From the NCBI GenBank assembly GCA_900540425.1, contig UQFU01000046.1, positions 1-13,349 on the forward strand: a DNA stretch of 13,349 nucleotides, in the 5' to 3' direction. The notes beneath the pieces are model-generated. The model was not told where the DNA came from, did no database searches, and saw nothing but the letters and a program-made list of their open reading frames with translations. How positions within the stretch are numbered: position 1 is the stretch's first letter; each line of letters starts with the position of its first letter. The stretch comes from an uncultured Alphaproteobacteria bacterium. Its GTDB lineage: Bacteria; Pseudomonadota; Alphaproteobacteria; RF32; CAG-239. Both the position numbers and the translations under genes were made by a program. This document shows positions 13,296 to 13,349 of the stretch, in pieces.

Positions 13296-13349
13296 ATCTC
13301 GCAAGCTCGCTCGTCACGTAAGGCTCTGTCTGCGCACGATGTGCTTGCC
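13296..13349. repeat. Possible repeat element cut by the window end
   Basis: GCAAGC near the left of this stretch and GCTTGC at 13343-13348 are reverse complements and flank further imperfectly complementary sequence, including a small GCAC-GAT-GTGC hairpin. The region is GC-richer than the intergenic DNA around it and is not coding in any convincing frame. It may be part of a dispersed repeat that continues beyond the window. Confidence 0.25.

Noticed and set aside
13239..13349. tRNA or rRNA start at the right edge
   Set aside because: No cloverleaf arms or TTCGAATC-type T-loop could be fitted, and no conserved rRNA segment was seen.

Overview
The window looks like chromosomal DNA from a low-to-mid GC, probably anaerobic, Gram-negative bacterium, most likely an alphaproteobacterium of the host-associated or gut kind. 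This is inferred from four things: the style of the two small cold-shock proteins, the GGAGTGACAG-type dispersed repeats at the left edge, a pair of degenerate GGDEF/EAL proteins of a sort I associate with Alphaproteobacteria, and a [FeFe] hydrogenase, which implies anaerobic or fermentative life. There is no rRNA, tRNA, transposase, phage gene or CRISPR array in the window.

Left part (1-805): no convincing gene. It opens with a hairpin and about 3.5 copies of a 24-bp tandem repeat, then AT-rich DNA with decayed copies of the same motif.

Region A (about 720-5090): a duplicated block. Copy 1 is a cold-shock gene (806-1009), a leftward gene for an exported HExxH protein (1087-1782) and a rightward gene for a small exported protein (1871-2185). 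Copy 2 has the same parts in the same order: a cold-shock gene (2322-2525), a leftward paralogue of the HExxH protein (3818-4558) and a rightward paralogue of the small exported protein (4676-5089). A major facilitator superfamily (MFS) transporter gene (2652-3821) sits inside copy 2. In copy 2 the HExxH motif has become HQxxH, so it looks like an active enzyme/pseudoenzyme pair, each with a divergently transcribed small partner. This conserved divergent two-gene unit is the best candidate for an undescribed system here.

Region B (5261-6769): one long cytoplasmic helical protein of unknown function, closed by a bidirectional terminator shared with the convergent hydrogenase gene.

Region C (6828-10602): a monomeric group B-like [FeFe] hydrogenase on the minus strand, and divergently a hybrid sensor histidine kinase with a periplasmic-binding-protein-type sensor domain and a C-terminal receiver.

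Region D (10681-13238): two consecutive paralogous proteins with degenerate GGDEF-like and EAL-like domains, probably one operon behind an extended -10 promoter. They lack the residues needed to make or cut cyclic di-GMP and are probably binding or scaffold proteins. The right edge (13239-13349) holds a GC-richer stretch with an imperfect inverted repeat, cut by the window end.
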